Shown here: positions 7,448 to 15,890 of the stretch, in pieces | Layout of the letters: each line of letters begins with the position of its first letter | Position numbering within the stretch: position 1 is the stretch's first letter | DNA from: Acidocella aminolytica 101 = DSM 11237 | GTDB lineage: Bacteria > Pseudomonadota > Alphaproteobacteria > Acetobacterales > Acetobacteraceae | Length of the DNA stretch: 38,513 nucleotides | Assembly (NCBI RefSeq): GCF_900129125.1 | Contig: NZ_FQVJ01000035.1 | Span: forward strand, 1 to 38,513 | Direction of reading: 5' to 3' | Program-made: the position numbers and the translations under genes | The notes under the pieces: generated by a model | What the model was told of the DNA's origin: nothing | What the model saw: only the letters and a program-made list of their open reading frames with translations | Database searches by the model: none

Positions 7448-8714
7448 CGCACCATTCCGGGCGCAAGGAAGGTGCTGGAAGAATTGTCCCCTCGCAGACA
7501 CCAAACCCAATACGATAGTCAGGCCCTTGCGCCCATCCCGTGAGCGTAAGCGTGTCCCCGTCCTCAATGAAGCGCCGCTCAACGCCACCTTCCAACAGTA
7601 GCGGCTCCTTGCCGCCCCAGGTAATTTCCAGCAACGAACCACGGCTACCTTTGTCCGGACCGGAAATGGTGCCCGAGCCCAGCAGATCACCCACCTCCAT
7701 CTTGCAGCCGCCAATGGCGTGGTGCGCCAGTTGCTGCGCCGCCGAATAATAGAGCTCGCAAGTGTTTGTCCGCGAAATCATATTATCGCCATCCTGCCCG
7801 GCGGCACGCATATGCACCTCCAAATGAACGTCATAACGCATCGGAGCTAGCTCGCGCAGATAGGGCAACAACGGGCGCACCCGACTAGGACTTGGCAAAC
7901 GGAACGGCTCAAGCGCGGCCTTGGTTACCACCCAGGGGCTAATAGAAGTAGCGAACGCTTTCGCCTGAAAGGGACCCAGCGGCTGATATTCCCAGGCTTG
8001 GATGTCACGGGCCGACCAATCATTCAGCAGCACATAGCCGAAGATCAACTCATCGGCCTCAGCCACGGTCAATGGCTCACCCATCTGCGTCCCCTGCCCC
8101 AGCACCGCTCCAAACTCCAATTCGATGTCGAGGCGTTTGGTGGGGGAGAAGATGGGAAAGTCCGCCTCAGGTGGCTTGATCTGCCCCAGAGGGCGGCGCA
8201 CGGGTGTTCCACTGACCACAACGGTGGATGCGCGACCATTATAGCCGATGGGAATGCTGAGCCAGTTTGGAGGCAACGCATTTTCTGGGCCGCGGAACAT
8301 AGTGCCAACATTTTCTGCGTGGTGGCGCCCGGCATAGAAATCCGTATAACCAGCCACCTCGAAGGGGAGATGCATACGCACAGCCGTCTGCGAAATCAGC
8401 ACCTTCGCGCGCAAGTCAGCATCATCACGCAGTGCCGGGTTGCCGTTCTCTACGAACAAATCCATCAACTGGGCGCGAATATTGGCCCAAACGGCCTTAC
8501 CCTGTGCCATGAAGGCATTGAGCTTTGGTTGGTCGAAGCCAGGAGCTTCAATCAACCCCGCACGCTCCAGCGCCGCCAGATCAGCCACATACCCACCGAT
8601 AGCTGTGCCGCAACGCGGCATCTCACCATCCCGGCTAAACACGCCATAGGGCAGGTTGTTCAACGGAAAATCGCCATCCGGCGCATTCGCGTCTTCAAGC
8701 CAGCTGCGCAGCAT
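7440..8714 (-). CDS. Fumarylacetoacetase
   Basis: A 424-residue FAH-family hydrolase that splits fumarylacetoacetate into fumarate and acetoacetate. Starting from ATG 8714, the metal ligands of the mammalian enzyme appear one residue earlier than there: D125 in GYTDFY, E198 and E200 in LDIELEFG, D232 in LLNDWSARD, with the catalytic His at 132 (GRHHA) and R141 after GTMF. The N-terminal SH3-like domain (residues 1-~115) is present, so this is a full-length two-domain enzyme rather than a short FAH-fold hydratase. A GTG three bases upstream (8717) is an alternative start. The ATG shares one base with the hmgA TGA (TGATG), indicating translational coupling. Confidence 0.95.
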   Translation of the reverse strand: MLRSWLEDANAPDGDFPLNNLPYGVFSRDGEMPRCGTAIGGYVADLAALERAGLIEAPGFDQPKLNAFMAQGKAVWANIRAQLMDLFVENGNPALRDDADLRAKVLISQTAVRMHLPFEVAGYTDFYAGRHHAENVGTMFRGPENALPPNWLSIPIGYNGRASTVVVSGTPVRRPLGQIKPPEADFPIFSPTKRLDIELEFGAVLGQGTQMGEPLTVAEADELIFGYVLLNDWSARDIQAWEYQPLGPFQAKAFATSISPWVVTKAALEPFRLPSPSRVRPLLPYLRELAPMRYDVHLEVHMRAAGQDGDNMISRTNTCELYYSAAQQLAHHAIGGCKMEVGDLLGSGTISGPDKGSRGSLLEITWGGKEPLLLEGGVERRFIEDGDTLTLTGWAQGPDYRIGFGVCEGTILPAPSLRPEWCDG

Positions 8715-10021
8715 CACTTCACCCCCGGAGTGCCGTCAAATTTCTTCTCAAGCCCGGCCCAGCAAGCCGGATAATCTGGCTGCAAACTTGGCAAGTCGGC
8801 CGCATATTGGGTGAGAAGCTGCGGCAACCGCGTCTCAAACATGAAAGCCATAGTATTGCTGAGTTTCTGTGGTTTCAGTTCGGCGGTACTTGCTTTCTCA
8901 AACGCCTCGGCATCCGGTCCATGCGGAAGCATGCAGTTATGCAGGCTCATGCCGCCCGGCGCAAAGCCATGTTCCTTCGCATCGTACTGACCATAGATCA
9001 GTCCCATAAACTCGGACATAATATTCATGTGATACCAGGGCGGGCGGAAGGAATGTTCCGCTACCAACCAGCGCTCAGGGAAGATCACAAAATCAACATT
9101 CGCGGTTCCAGCTTCGCCCGTCGGAGCGGTGAGTACTGTAAAGATCGACGGATCCGGATGATCGAACAAGATCGCGCCAACTGGTGAGAAGGTGCGCAGA
9201 TCATATTTGTACGGCGCGTAATTGCCATGCCAAGCCACTACATCGAGCGGCGAGTGATTAATCATCGTCTCATGAAACTGGCCGCACCATTTAACTACGA
9301 CGCGCGCCTTCACGTCGCGATCCTCAAATGCTGCTACTGGCGTTTTAAAGTCACGGGAATTGGCAAGACAGTTAGCACCGATCGGCCCGCGCTCCGGTAA
9401 AGTGAATTTGGCGCCGTAATTCTCGCATATATAACCACGCGCCGTACCATCCAACGGTGCGACGGTGAATTTCAGCCCGCGCGGCAATACCGCGATCTCG
9501 GCCGGTCCGATCTCCATAATACCGAGCTCCGTGGCAATGCGCAGCCGCCCGTGATCAGGCACCAGCATCAACTCACCATCGGCATTATAGAAATACTCAT
9601 CCTGCATCGGCGCGTTGATCAGGTAGATATGCGCGGCCATGCCGGTCTGGGAGTAGACATCGCCTGCTGTTGTCATGGTGCGCATGCCGGTCAGGAAGGT
9701 CAGCTGTTCATCCGGCAACGACACCGGATCCCAGCGCAGTTGGCCAAGAGGTAAGCCATGTTCCACCACATGCGGCGCAGACTTCCAGAAAGGTAGATCA
9801 AACCGCCGGAACGCTCCAATATGCCTTACGGAAGGCCGGATGCGGTACAACCAGGAGCGCTCATTGCTACCGCGCGGCGCTGTAAAGGGTGACCCGGAAA
9901 GCTGCTCGGCATAAAGCCCATAAGGACAGCGTTGCGGCGAGTTCTGCCCCTGCGGTAATGCGCCAGGCAGAGCTTCTGTTTCAAAATCATTGCCGAATCC
10001 CGGCAAGTACTCAAGTGCCAT
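8714..10021 (-). CDS. hmgA: Homogentisate 1,2-dioxygenase
   Basis: This 435-residue protein is unmistakable: it opens with [19 protein letters not shown] and [17 protein letters not shown], and keeps the iron ligands H331 and E337 in [12 protein letters not shown] and H367 in CMLPHGPD, each offset by four from the human enzyme. It opens the ring of homogentisate to maleylacetoacetate using O2 and Fe(II), in the cytoplasm. GGGGAG 8 nt upstream supports the ATG at 10021. It is the central gene of the operon: the flavoprotein hydroxylase lies upstream and fumarylacetoacetase and isomerase lie downstream in pathway-compatible order. No 4-hydroxyphenylpyruvate dioxygenase gene is in the window, so homogentisate is probably made another way here. 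Confidence 0.97.
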   Translation of the reverse strand: MALEYLPGFGNDFETEALPGALPQGQNSPQRCPYGLYAEQLSGSPFTAPRGSNERSWLYRIRPSVRHIGAFRRFDLPFWKSAPHVVEHGLPLGQLRWDPVSLPDEQLTFLTGMRTMTTAGDVYSQTGMAAHIYLINAPMQDEYFYNADGELMLVPDHGRLRIATELGIMEIGPAEIAVLPRGLKFTVAPLDGTARGYICENYGAKFTLPERGPIGANCLANSRDFKTPVAAFEDRDVKARVVVKWCGQFHETMINHSPLDVVAWHGNYAPYKYDLRTFSPVGAILFDHPDPSIFTVLTAPTGEAGTANVDFVIFPERWLVAEHSFRPPWYHMNIMSEFMGLIYGQYDAKEHGFAPGGMSLHNCMLPHGPDAEAFEKASTAELKPQKLSNTMAFMFETRLPQLLTQYAADLPSLQPDYPACWAGLEKKFDGTPGVK

Positions 10022-10066
10022 CTATTAACTCCCCAACCGCGTTTAGGCGTTTCCGATTATTTGGCG

Positions 10067-10258
10067 TCAAAGCCGACCACCAGCCATCCGCAGTGCCGAG
10101 CGAATGACCTCACGGTCGCCGATATGATTGGCTAGAATTAGGACCAGCTTGCAATTCATCATGGCCGCTTCGGTGTCATTCATCCGGCGCTGGCTGTCGA
10201 TGAGCTCTTTATAGAATCCATCGGGGTCGTCGATGTTCGGATTAAGATTCAGATCCAT
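10067..10258 (-). CDS. DUF2783 small protein, possible hydroxylase coupling partner
   Basis: A 63-residue acidic protein (MDLNLNPNIDDPDGFYKE..., ending ALRMAGGRL) with the DUF2783 pattern, including LILANHIGDREV. ATG at 10258 is chosen over an upstream in-frame ATG at 10273 because AAGGAG, which spans the stop codon of the hydroxylase, stands 6 nt before it. This small protein sits between the flavoprotein hydroxylase and hmgA. In Pseudomonas putida U the 3-hydroxyphenylacetate 6-hydroxylase is described as a large flavoprotein (MhaA) with a very small coupling protein (MhaB); size and position fit that model. Equivalence to MhaB is inference. Confidence 0.75.
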   Translation of the reverse strand: MDLNLNPNIDDPDGFYKELIDSQRRMNDTEAAMMNCKLVLILANHIGDREVIRSALRMAGGRL

Positions 10259-10269
10259 GCTTAACTCCT

Positions 10270-11877
10270 TCAAGACGCCATCGCGCGGGCCAGTGCGCGG
10301 CTGATCTTGGCTTTGTCGAAACGCTTCCAGCGCGCGGCGATATATTGGTCTGGCCGAATAAGATAGGTTGTACCTGGATCGGCACCATAACGGATAGCCA
10401 GATGGCCAGATACGTCCTCGATATCTTTTCCAACCTCCAACACCTTTGCTTGAACACGTCCAAACGCCACATACTCAGCCGGCACCGGACCAAAGCTCAG
10501 CACAGTAAATCCGCGGCCGGTCTGGTTCAGAAACCAAGCATCCTGGTCATGAACACGAACCGGTGCATCCGCTGCATTTGTACCGGGTGCCACACCGCCA
10601 GGGAATGGCTCTTCATCAGGCGTATTCAACGAAGAGTTGGCATAAGGTGTAGGCATGGAAAGCCGCCCGCTATTAACCAACCGGCGGGCAAAGGGACATT
10701 CGTGTGCCAACCGCAGCACCGCATCGCGGTACAGACGGCTCGATGGCGTTTTCGGCGTGATGAAATCTGTCGAACGCGTCGAGTTCAGGATATTATCATC
10801 CGCCGCAAAAGCCCGCTCCTCATGATAACTATCAATCAGCGCCTCAGACGCGTCGCCGTCGACCACAAGCTTCAGCTTCCACATCAAATTATCAGTATCT
10901 TGTACACCTGAATTCGCGCCCCTCGCCCCGAAAGGCGACACCTGATGCGCTGAGTCTCCGGCAAAAATCACCCGCCCATAACGGAAATTGTCAATCCGCC
11001 GACAAGCAAACTGATAGACAGAAGCCCATTCCAGCTCGAATGGACGATCATCCCCTAGCATAGCGCGCACACGCGGAATAATACTTTCCGGCTTCTTTTC
11101 TTCCGCGGCATCACAATCCCATCCGAGCTGGAAATCGATACGCCATACATCGTCCGGCTGCCGGTGCAGAAGTACTGACTGATTGGGATGAAATGGCGGA
11201 TCAAACCAGAACCAACGCTCGGGCGGATATTCAGCGCTCATGATGACGTCCGCGATCAAGAAGCGATCTTGGAAAGCCTGGCCTGCCCACTGCGCGCCAA
11301 CCATATTACGGACGCTTGAATTCGCACCGTCGCAGGCGAGTACCCAATCGGCTTCCATGGTGAATACGCCGTCCGGTGTTTCAACCGTTAGAGCAACATA
11401 ACCATCTTTCTGCTCTAATGCAGTTATCTTGTGCTTCCAGCGCAAGTCAACCTGCTGTTTCCTTGAAATCGCCTCGACCATATATTCTTCGAGATAATAT
11501 TGCTGGAGGTTTATCATCGCCGGCATTTTGTTGTCGGCCTCAGGCAGCAGATCAAACTGATAGGATAGTGCGTCCTTAAAAAATACCTTGCCTAACTTCC
11601 AGTTAACCCCCTTGGCAGCCATACGTTCACCAACTCCAAGACGGTCAAGCACTTCCAGTGTACGCTTGGCATAACACACCGCGCGCGAGCCCATTGAGAC
11701 AGTGTCATTATCATCAAGAATGACACATGGCAGACCTTGATTCGCCGCATCCAAGGCCGCAGCCAACCCAACCGGCCCAGCACCAATAATCACCAGTTTA
11801 TGTCGCAGAATTTCTCCGGCTTTTTGCTCCGGGGATTGCTTATAGCTGAACCGGGGATGGGTATAGGTTTTCAGCAT
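10270..11877 (-). CDS. FAD-dependent aromatic hydroxylase (MhaA/MhpA-like)
   Basis: A 535-residue class A flavoprotein monooxygenase. It has the GxGxxG motif VIIGAGPVGLAAALDAANQG (about residues 29-48), the DG motif VLACDGANSSVR, and the GD motif VIFAGDSAHQVSPFGARG, followed by a thioredoxin-like C-terminal domain. It uses NAD(P)H and O2 to hydroxylate an aromatic ring. Position directly before the DUF2783 gene and hmgA suggests the product is homogentisate, so 3- or 4-hydroxyphenylacetate is the likely substrate. The ORF stays open to 11985, but ATG at 11877, preceded by AGAGGAA, avoids overlap with the VOC gene and starts where family similarity begins. An MhpA-type 3-hydroxyphenylpropionate hydroxylase is the alternative, but the context argues against it. 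Confidence 0.85.
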   Translation of the reverse strand: MLKTYTHPRFSYKQSPEQKAGEILRHKLVIIGAGPVGLAAALDAANQGLPCVILDDNDTVSMGSRAVCYAKRTLEVLDRLGVGERMAAKGVNWKLGKVFFKDALSYQFDLLPEADNKMPAMINLQQYYLEEYMVEAISRKQQVDLRWKHKITALEQKDGYVALTVETPDGVFTMEADWVLACDGANSSVRNMVGAQWAGQAFQDRFLIADVIMSAEYPPERWFWFDPPFHPNQSVLLHRQPDDVWRIDFQLGWDCDAAEEKKPESIIPRVRAMLGDDRPFELEWASVYQFACRRIDNFRYGRVIFAGDSAHQVSPFGARGANSGVQDTDNLMWKLKLVVDGDASEALIDSYHEERAFAADDNILNSTRSTDFITPKTPSSRLYRDAVLRLAHECPFARRLVNSGRLSMPTPYANSSLNTPDEEPFPGGVAPGTNAADAPVRVHDQDAWFLNQTGRGFTVLSFGPVPAEYVAFGRVQAKVLEVGKDIEDVSGHLAIRYGADPGTTYLIRPDQYIAARWKRFDKAKISRALARAMAS

Positions 11878-11915
11878 TTCCTCTTTTTCCTTCGCGGATT
11901 TTTTCAGCGTCTGGT

Positions 11916-12455
11916 TTAGCGACTGCCGAATTCGATCTCGTGCGTCCAGGCCATATAACGGGGCGGCGTCTTGGTAAGATTCCAATCACGCAGCATCAAA
12001 TCCGCTACATCCTGCATACGGTTTAATTGCTCTGCAGTAGCAGTGTTCACTGCGAGTTCAATGCGATGTCCATTTGGATCGCGGAAATAAATGGAGTGGA
12101 ACAAGGCATGATTTGTGGGACCCACGACATCAAGCCCAGCTTCTTCCAGACGTTTCTTTGTCGATATCAGTTCATCGATGCTCTCAAGTTCGAATGCCAA
12201 ATGCTGCACCCAATCCGGGGTATTACGATCCCTATCCATCTCCGGCGCGTTAGGAAGCTCGAAGAAAGCCAGGACATTGCCACCACCCGCATCAAGAAAG
12301 ATATGCATATAAGGGTCAGGGGCCTTGGTAGACGGCACATGATCCTCGGCGAAGGCGCCTATCAGCCTCATGCCAAGATGCATCTTATAGAATTCGGCTG
12401 TCTCGCCCGCATCCTTGCAACGATAGGCAACATGATGGATTTTCTGGATCGTCAC
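11916..12455 (-). CDS. VOC-family protein (glyoxalase/dioxygenase fold)
   Basis: A 179-residue protein with two beta-alpha-beta-beta-beta modules: IHHVAYRCKDAGETAEFYKM at the N-terminus (candidate metal ligand H8), PDWVQHLAFEL in the middle (His), and FRDPNGHRIELAVNT (Glu) near residue 135. These spacings match metal-binding VOC proteins such as glyoxalase I and small dioxygenases. It starts with GTG (AGGA about 8 nt upstream) and is the first gene of the homogentisate operon, directly behind the MarR-operator region. Its reaction is unknown. Ring cleavage is already covered by HmgA, so isomerisation, detoxification or an upstream oxidation are options. Confidence 0.8.
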   Translation of the reverse strand: MTIQKIHHVAYRCKDAGETAEFYKMHLGMRLIGAFAEDHVPSTKAPDPYMHIFLDAGGGNVLAFFELPNAPEMDRDRNTPDWVQHLAFELESIDELISTKKRLEEAGLDVVGPTNHALFHSIYFRDPNGHRIELAVNTATAEQLNRMQDVADLMLRDWNLTKTPPRYMAWTHEIEFGSR

Positions 12456-12490
12456 GGTATGATTCCTAGATCGTTTCTTTGATCATATTA

Positions 12491-12504
12491 GTAACATATG
12501 ATAC
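12491..12504 (-). promoter_or_regulatory. MarR operator, proximal to VOC/homogentisate operon
   Basis: GTAACATATGATAC is itself an imperfect palindrome (12 of 14 bases symmetric around CATATG). Its reverse complement differs by one base from the site at 12576-12589. Located 36 bp upstream of the VOC start, it is well placed for repression of the homogentisate operon. Confidence 0.6.
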
Positions 12505-12575
12505 GATAATCATCAAGGATGAATTTTATGCTCAGCCAAAATTTGTCTATTGATATGATGCATGCATGATTTTAG

Positions 12576-12589
12576 GTATCATTTGTTAC
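12576..12589 (+). promoter_or_regulatory. MarR operator, proximal to marR
   Basis: GTATCATTTGTTAC, the mirrored partner of the site at 12491-12504, lies 16 bp before the MarR start codon. A duplicated palindrome in a divergent MarR promoter region is the standard autorepression arrangement. Confidence 0.6.
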
Positions 12590-12605
12590 AGACAGGACAC
12601 GGGCA

Positions 12606-13088
12606 ATGGCGACTCCTAAGACAAAACGCGACGAAGCCTCACCGAAACTGACCTTGAACGCCTTCCTACCTTACCGCCTGGTCGTGCTGGCGGATGAAAT
12701 TTCGCGGACGGTCGCTCATATCTATAGTGACCGCTTCAACCTTACCCGCCCTGAATGGCGTGTCATGGCTTCGTTGCAGGAGCTTGGCCCCGTCTCCGCC
12801 ACTGAAATCTGCGCCCACTCCACCCAGGACAAAATGACTGTCAGCCGCGCTGTTGCCAGTCTGGAGGCAAGTGGCCTTTTGCACCGAAATGACGACCCAC
12901 AAGACCGGCGCAACAAGCGCCTTGAACTGACTCAAGCTGGGCGTGTCTTGTACCAAAAGCTTGTTCCGCTGGTGTTGGCACGGGAGGAATATCTGATCGA
13001 AACCCTTAGCCCAGAAGAGCGGACCTTTTTGGATAAGCTCTTGACCACATTGCTCCAGCGCGCCCGGGAACTTGAGAAGCGGGGCTGA
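12606..13088 (+). CDS. MarR-family regulator of the homogentisate operon
   Basis: A 160-residue winged-helix protein with the MarR layout: N-terminal dimerisation helix, LTRPEWRVMASLQELGPVS, recognition region TEICAHSTQDKMTVSRAV, and the wing DDPQDRRNKRLELTQAG with the conserved DxRxxR-type element. It is divergent from the seven-gene homogentisate operon, and the 150-bp gap between them holds two mirrored 14-bp palindromes. Its ligand is probably homogentisate or an arylacetate, by analogy with other aromatic-pathway MarR proteins, but this is inferred. It converges on the aldehyde dehydrogenase gene with a 26-bp gap. Confidence 0.88.
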   Translation: MATPKTKRDEASPKLTLNAFLPYRLVVLADEISRTVAHIYSDRFNLTRPEWRVMASLQELGPVSATEICAHSTQDKMTVSRAVASLEASGLLHRNDDPQDRRNKRLELTQAGRVLYQKLVPLVLAREEYLIETLSPEERTFLDKLLTTLLQRARELEKRG

Positions 13089-13114
13089 GCTACAACATCT
13101 CGCCCCACCCCACC

Positions 13115-14521
13115 TCAAACCAGCAGCGTCTGAATGGTGGTGAACTCCTTCAGTCCCTCAACACCAAATTCCACTCCCATACCGGACTGCTTAACCCCGC
13201 CAAACGGCGCATTTGGCTGCACGGCGCCATGCTTGTTGATCCAGACCGAACCACATTCGAGCCGCGTGGCAACAGCCTTGGCGGCTTCGATGTCTTTGGA
13301 CCAGACCGAACCGCCTAGGCCGAACGGGCAGTCATTGGCCTTAGCTACAGCCTCCTCGACGGTGCCGTAGCGGATAATCGGCAAAGCCGGGCCAAACTGC
13401 TCCTCATCCACAAGGCGGATACCATTATCGACGTTGGAGACTAGAGTAACTGGATAAAAGAAGCCTGGTCCATTGCCTGGATTGCCGCCCAAAAGCACCT
13501 TCCCACCATGCAACTTGGCGTCTTCCACCAACTCCCGTACCAAGGCCAGCTGCTTTTCGTTCTGCACCGGCCCTAGAATACTATCTTCCAGAAGCCCATC
13601 ACCAACCTTCACCTGAGAGGCATAAGCCGTCAGTGCGTCACAAACAGCATCATGGATGCTGTCATGCACGTAGAGACGCTTGAGCGCTGCACAGGTCTGG
13701 CCGTTATTAATGAAAGCGCCCCAGAACAGCCCTTCGGCAATAGCCTGCGGGTCAGCATCCGGCAGAACGATACCGGCGTCATTGCCGCCCAGTTCAAGCG
13801 TCAACCGCTTAAGGGTACCGGACGCCGCTTCCATCACTTTTTTGCCAACGGGCGTCGAGCCTGTAAAGACGACCTTGCTGATGCCAGGATGGGAAGAAAG
13901 CTGACCACCGAGCCCGCCTTCACCAGTAACTACATTGATAACGCCTGGCGGCAGAACCTCGTTCATCAGTTCCACCATGCGAATGGTGGAGAGCGGCGTG
14001 AGGCTGGAGGGTTTATTGACGACAGTATTCCCCGCCCGGATGGCAGGTAGCACGTGCCAACAAGCAATCATCACCGGCCAGTTCCAGGGGGTGATGGAGC
14101 CAACGACGCCAATCGGCTTGCGGTGCAACTCTACCCTGCCCTCAGGCGTATCCTGAAGGATCTCAACAGACAGGGTTAGATCCGCCGTTGCTCGCGCCCA
14201 GGCGACAGCGCCACCAATCTCAAAACGTGACCCCAGACCGTTGAGAGGCTTACCCTGCTCGAGCGTGAGCAGCTCCGCCAACTCCTCTGTATGAGTCTCG
14301 ATAATGTCCGCGACCTTATGACAAAGCGCCTGACGTTCCGCATCGGGCGTAGCGGCCCAAGCAGGAAAAGCTGTCGCGGCAGCGGCCACCGCCTTGTCCA
14401 AATACATCTGCGTGGCTAACGGCATCATCCCCACCACAGCGCCGTCTGCCGGGTTGCGCACCTCCGCATACTGCGCGGTCTGAAGCTTCTTGCCGTTAAT
14501 CACGAGGCCATAATGGGTCAT
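13115..14521 (-). CDS. NAD(P)-dependent aldehyde dehydrogenase (aryl-acetaldehyde type likely)
   Basis: A 468-residue ALDH with all catalytic elements: PWNWP with N147, K170 in NKPS for NAD(P), general base E243 in LELGGND, and nucleophile C277 in NNGQTCAALKR. It oxidises an aldehyde to a carboxylate. The sequence alone does not fix the substrate. The gene just upstream on the same strand encodes a FeaR-like regulator, and in Escherichia coli FeaR controls the phenylacetaldehyde dehydrogenase FeaB, so an arylacetaldehyde is the best guess. GGGGGA 8 nt upstream supports ATG 14521. A direct repeat pair just upstream is a likely activator site. Alternatives: vanillin- or betaine-aldehyde type ALDHs. 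Confidence 0.88.
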   Translation of the reverse strand: MTHYGLVINGKKLQTAQYAEVRNPADGAVVGMMPLATQMYLDKAVAAAATAFPAWAATPDAERQALCHKVADIIETHTEELAELLTLEQGKPLNGLGSRFEIGGAVAWARATADLTLSVEILQDTPEGRVELHRKPIGVVGSITPWNWPVMIACWHVLPAIRAGNTVVNKPSSLTPLSTIRMVELMNEVLPPGVINVVTGEGGLGGQLSSHPGISKVVFTGSTPVGKKVMEAASGTLKRLTLELGGNDAGIVLPDADPQAIAEGLFWGAFINNGQTCAALKRLYVHDSIHDAVCDALTAYASQVKVGDGLLEDSILGPVQNEKQLALVRELVEDAKLHGGKVLLGGNPGNGPGFFYPVTLVSNVDNGIRLVDEEQFGPALPIIRYGTVEEAVAKANDCPFGLGGSVWSKDIEAAKAVATRLECGSVWINKHGAVQPNAPFGGVKQSGMGVEFGVEGLKEFTTIQTLLV

Positions 14522-14578
14522 GCCGGTAATCCCCCTCTAATTTTGGAGACTAATTAGGCAGTTCTAACGGCCCCCGTC

Positions 14579-14615
14579 TTGGACAAACGCGCAGTCTGAT
14601 TTGGACAAAAACGCA
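14579..14615 (-). promoter_or_regulatory. Direct repeats, probable AraC-type activator site for the ALDH gene
   Basis: TTGGACAAACGCGCA (14579-14593) and TTGGACAAAAACGCA (14601-14615) match at 13 of 15 bases and start 22 bp apart, two helical turns. They lie in the 103-bp gap between the FeaR-like gene and the ALDH start, 58 bp from that start. This is the expected geometry for an AraC-family dimer. Confidence 0.55.
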
Positions 14616-14624
14616 CCATCACCT

Positions 14625-15614
14625 TCAGTTGGGCCGCAGGAAATCCCCTGGAGTTCCTCCAAACATGGAACGGAAACTCCGATTGAAGTAGGAGATGTCA
14701 TTAAACCCTGCAGAGAGCGCGATGGACGCTATGGTCTCGCCCTGACGCAGCCCGTATCTCCTAAGGCGGTCATGCACGCGACGTAGCCGGCATTCACGAA
14801 TGACTTCCGTGCAACTCTGGCCGGAGATACGGAAATCTTCCTGCAATGTCCTTATCGACACACCGAGGCGATCTGCCAGCCAAGTCACCCCCAACTCAGG
14901 TATCGTCAGATTTTGCTCAATTAAAAATCTAGCTCGCTGAAGCCTGATCTCCGCAGCCTCGACCACGCCCCCTTTCGGCACGGCGTCTATCAAACTCTGC
15001 CGGATAGCGTCATTCAATAAACCAATAAGTGGCTGGGCCTCAGGTTCACTTGGCATCGTGAGCAATTTGGCGAAGAGGGCACGCAGTACAACTGCCATAG
15101 GATCGTACCCATCAAGCTTGCGCGGCCCCCCCAATCCCATGGGTTGTGCAGCCAAGATCGCCTGCCGCGGCAAATGCAACGAGACATGATTTGAAAGCGT
15201 TCCACCGAAATTAAACGCCAAAGGTACGGCGGAATCAAGCAACGTGCAATCTCCCGCAGCAAGCATGAACCTTACATCCCGCTGCTCCACGCCGCATTGC
15301 CCTTCAACCTGAATAAGCAGCAGCAGATCGCCCTTGTCATCCCTACGAATATCGGAAGGTGATCTGACGATCCGATCTAAATCATTAACCACATGCGCGA
15401 AAACCAAACCCGACAATTCCTTGCGGCTGACTCCCCCCCGGACTTGCTTCCCGGGTTCCACCGGCTTGGGTTGGAAGCGACCACACACCGCATGCAAGTC
15501 CTCGGCCCATTTGTCGAACCGGTTGGTAGACCATTGGCGGTTGGCCAGCGTGCTTATCCTGCTCAGATCCACGTTAAACTCCCTCGCCGAAGACGCAGCT
15601 TCTACGCAAATCAT
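14625..15614 (-). CDS. AraC-family regulator, FeaR-like
   Basis: A 329-residue regulator with an AraC_binding_2-type sensor domain in residues ~40-200 (RKELSGLVFAHV, LLLLIQVEGQCGVEQ, LAAGDCTLLDS) and a C-terminal double HTH: WLADRLGVSIRTLQEDFRIS and IASIALSAGFNDISYFNRSF, ending in GGTPGDFLRPN. This domain pair is shared with FeaR, activator of 2-phenylethylamine catabolism in E. coli. It sits upstream of the aldehyde dehydrogenase on the same strand, with repeats suited to its binding between them. Inducer likely an aromatic amine or arylacetaldehyde (inference). Confidence 0.85.
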   Translation of the reverse strand: MICVEAASSAREFNVDLSRISTLANRQWSTNRFDKWAEDLHAVCGRFQPKPVEPGKQVRGGVSRKELSGLVFAHVVNDLDRIVRSPSDIRRDDKGDLLLLIQVEGQCGVEQRDVRFMLAAGDCTLLDSAVPLAFNFGGTLSNHVSLHLPRQAILAAQPMGLGGPRKLDGYDPMAVVLRALFAKLLTMPSEPEAQPLIGLLNDAIRQSLIDAVPKGGVVEAAEIRLQRARFLIEQNLTIPELGVTWLADRLGVSIRTLQEDFRISGQSCTEVIRECRLRRVHDRLRRYGLRQGETIASIALSAGFNDISYFNRSFRSMFGGTPGDFLRPN

Positions 15615-15680
15615 TTTTATCCGCTACCAAACGATTTAGAATATTCAAAAAATTGCGTTAACAAAGTCTATTCGCTCATC

Positions 15681-15709
15681 TCAGATAGATTATAGAACTC
15701 GCTATCTGA
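15681..15709. promoter_or_regulatory. Inverted repeat upstream of FeaR-like gene
   Basis: TCAGATAG (15681-15688) and CTATCTGA (15702-15709) form a perfect 8-bp inverted repeat with a 13-bp spacer, 67 bp upstream of the FeaR-like start codon, in the 276-bp gap after the MoaF-like gene. Arm size and spacing suit a dimeric regulator; the protein is unknown. Confidence 0.4.
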
Positions 15710-15781
15710 CCGAGGACAAGCTTCTAGTCTGAAATGTGTGATGTTTGATAAGGTACTCTTTTAAGTACAACTTCTTAAAGC

Positions 15782-15824
15782 GCTAAAGCAACAAACAAGC
15801 ACAACTCAAGGCGGCTAAAGCAAC
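15782..15824. repeat. Perfect 11-bp direct repeat in the moaF-feaR gap
   Basis: GCTAAAGCAAC occurs at 15782-15792 and 15814-15824, 32 bp apart (three helical turns). It lies between the MoaF-like stop and the FeaR-like start and may be a regulator site. Apart from this and the inverted repeat at 15681-15709, I see nothing in this gap. Confidence 0.4.
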
Positions 15825-15890
15825 GCTGTATTGACGCCGTTCATCAACCCAGAATTACGCAAGCAAGCGAAGCCAACTTTTAAGGGTTCG

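Noticed and set aside
7448-7714. 89-residue N-terminal extension of the isomerase frame
   Set aside because: It lies wholly within the fumarylacetoacetase coding region, and GST homology begins at ATG 7447.
7998-8774. 258-codon plus-strand open frame
   Set aside because: Antisense to fumarylacetoacetase, whose catalytic residues are all present; no family resemblance.
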